Shown here: positions 6,349 through 6,779 of the stretch, piece by piece
Layout of the letters: each line of letters starts with the position of its first letter
Numbering within the stretch: position 1 is the stretch's first letter
Origin: an uncultured Alphaproteobacteria bacterium
GTDB taxonomy: Bacteria; Pseudomonadota; Alphaproteobacteria; Bin95
Assembly (NCBI GenBank): GCA_913060845.1
Contig: CAJXVF010000124.1
Location: forward strand, 1-6,779
Reading direction: 5' to 3'
DNA length: 6,779 bases
Program-made: the position numbers and the translations under genes
Notes under the pieces: model-generated
What the model was told of the DNA's origin: nothing
The model's input: only the letters and a program-made list of their open reading frames with translations
Databases searched by the model: none

Positions 6349-6779
6349 CTATTCCTCCGCCCGCCGGAATATGGCGATGAGTTCAGCGGCCCTAAAGCCA
6401 AATTTGCGCATGTCAGAACGGTTTACGATTGTTCCGTCCTCCATCAGGTAAAGCCAATCGACGACATCGAGCACATGACCGCCCAACCGTTCTGGCAGGC
6501 GCAGCTTGTAGGTAAAGCGCAGCGCATTGCCCGATGCTTCACCAAGCGCCGTGCCCACAATATCGTCGGCTTCAGCAGTGAATATCTTGGGGCCAGTATA
6601 GGTTATCCGCCATTGGCGACGTTGCGGCTCTGCCTTGTCCGCGTAGAAGAATTCCTCATCCAGCACGCCGCCAGTTTCATTGAACTTACCGGTGATGTTG
6701 GCTCGGAAACGGGCGTTCACTCGGCCCGAGTAATCATAAATCACGCCATCAGCCAGAAAGACGCCGCCAAGCGATGTTC
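6349..6779 (-). CDS. DUF3833 family protein, N-terminus cut by window end
   Basis: The frame is open to the last base of the window, giving 142 visible residues. The ATG-less stretch before the GTG at 6744 (TSLGGVFLADG) continues the family pattern, so that GTG is internal and the gene begins beyond 6779. Features matching DUF3833 are the N-terminal glycine-rich FLADGVIYDYSGRV, the strand-rich EEFFY..QRRQWRI region, EADDIVGTALGEASGNALRF, and the C-terminal DWLYLMEDGTIVNRSDMRKFG. The family is uncharacterised; several members are predicted lipoproteins, but any signal peptide here is missing from the window. It is translated just ahead of the SDR, whose ribosome binding site lies inside its last codons. 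In other genomes this family often sits near SDR, DUF1365 and cyclopropane-fatty-acid-synthase-like genes, from memory, so a membrane-lipid role is plausible but unproven. Confidence 0.82.
   Translation of the reverse strand, partial: TSLGGVFLADGVIYDYSGRVNARFRANITGKFNETGGVLDEEFFYADKAEPQRRQWRITYTGPKIFTAEADDIVGTALGEASGNALRFTYKLRLPERLGGHVLDVVDWLYLMEDGTIVNRSDMRKFGFRAAELIAIFRRAEE
6352..6358 (-). promoter_or_regulatory. Ribosome binding site of the SDR gene
   Basis: GGAGGAA on the minus strand, formed by the last two Glu codons (GAG GAA) of the DUF3833 gene and seven bases before the ATG at 6344. This strong site selects the 244-residue start over a longer in-frame form. Confidence 0.75.

Noticed and set aside
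6349..6744. DUF3833 as a complete gene starting at the GTG at 6744
   Set aside because: The frame stays open to the window end and the residues before the GTG fit the family pattern, so the true start is outside the window.

Overview
The window looks like the end of an assembled contig from a proteobacterium, most likely an alphaproteobacterium. This rests on the moderately high GC content, the style of the gene families (CoxL/XDH-type molybdoenzyme, thiolase-like protein plus acyl-CoA dehydrogenase, SDR plus DUF3833), and a GC-rich dispersed repeat of a type common in Proteobacteria. No rRNA, tRNA, CRISPR array, transposase or phage gene was seen. The genus cannot be fixed from the sequence alone.

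Layout. Bases 1-47 are not genomic: they match the end of an Illumina P7 primer, an eight-base i7 index and the Nextera read-2 transposase adapter. Real sequence starts at 48. Bases 48-128 may be the last 26 codons of a truncated + strand gene. Converging on it is a minus-strand gene (139-2433) for a molybdopterin-binding large subunit of the xanthine dehydrogenase/CO dehydrogenase family. A 391-base divergent intergenic region (2434-2824) follows. It holds two near-identical, GC-rich hairpin repeats in inverted orientation, with a small tandem repeat between them. From there a two-gene + strand operon runs right: a thiolase-like protein with degenerate catalytic loops (2825-4363) and an acyl-CoA dehydrogenase (4374-5606), ten bases apart. 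The dehydrogenase stop lies three bases from the stop of a converging minus-strand operon: a DUF3833 protein, cut by the window end (6349-6779), followed by a short-chain dehydrogenase (5610-6344).

How the genes may work together. The thiolase-like/acyl-CoA dehydrogenase pair points to acyl-CoA metabolism of an unknown substrate. The molybdoenzyme may be co-regulated from the shared divergent region, but nothing in the sequence proves it. The SDR-DUF3833 pair resembles part of a lipid-modification neighbourhood that usually also carries a cyclopropane-fatty-acid-synthase-like gene, which would lie beyond 6779.

I found no convincing wholly new system. The points most worth a second look are the adapter at the contig end, the apparently orphan molybdoenzyme subunit with an unusual active-site loop, the thiolase-like protein that lacks all the usual catalytic residues, and the nested repeat structure between the divergent genes.
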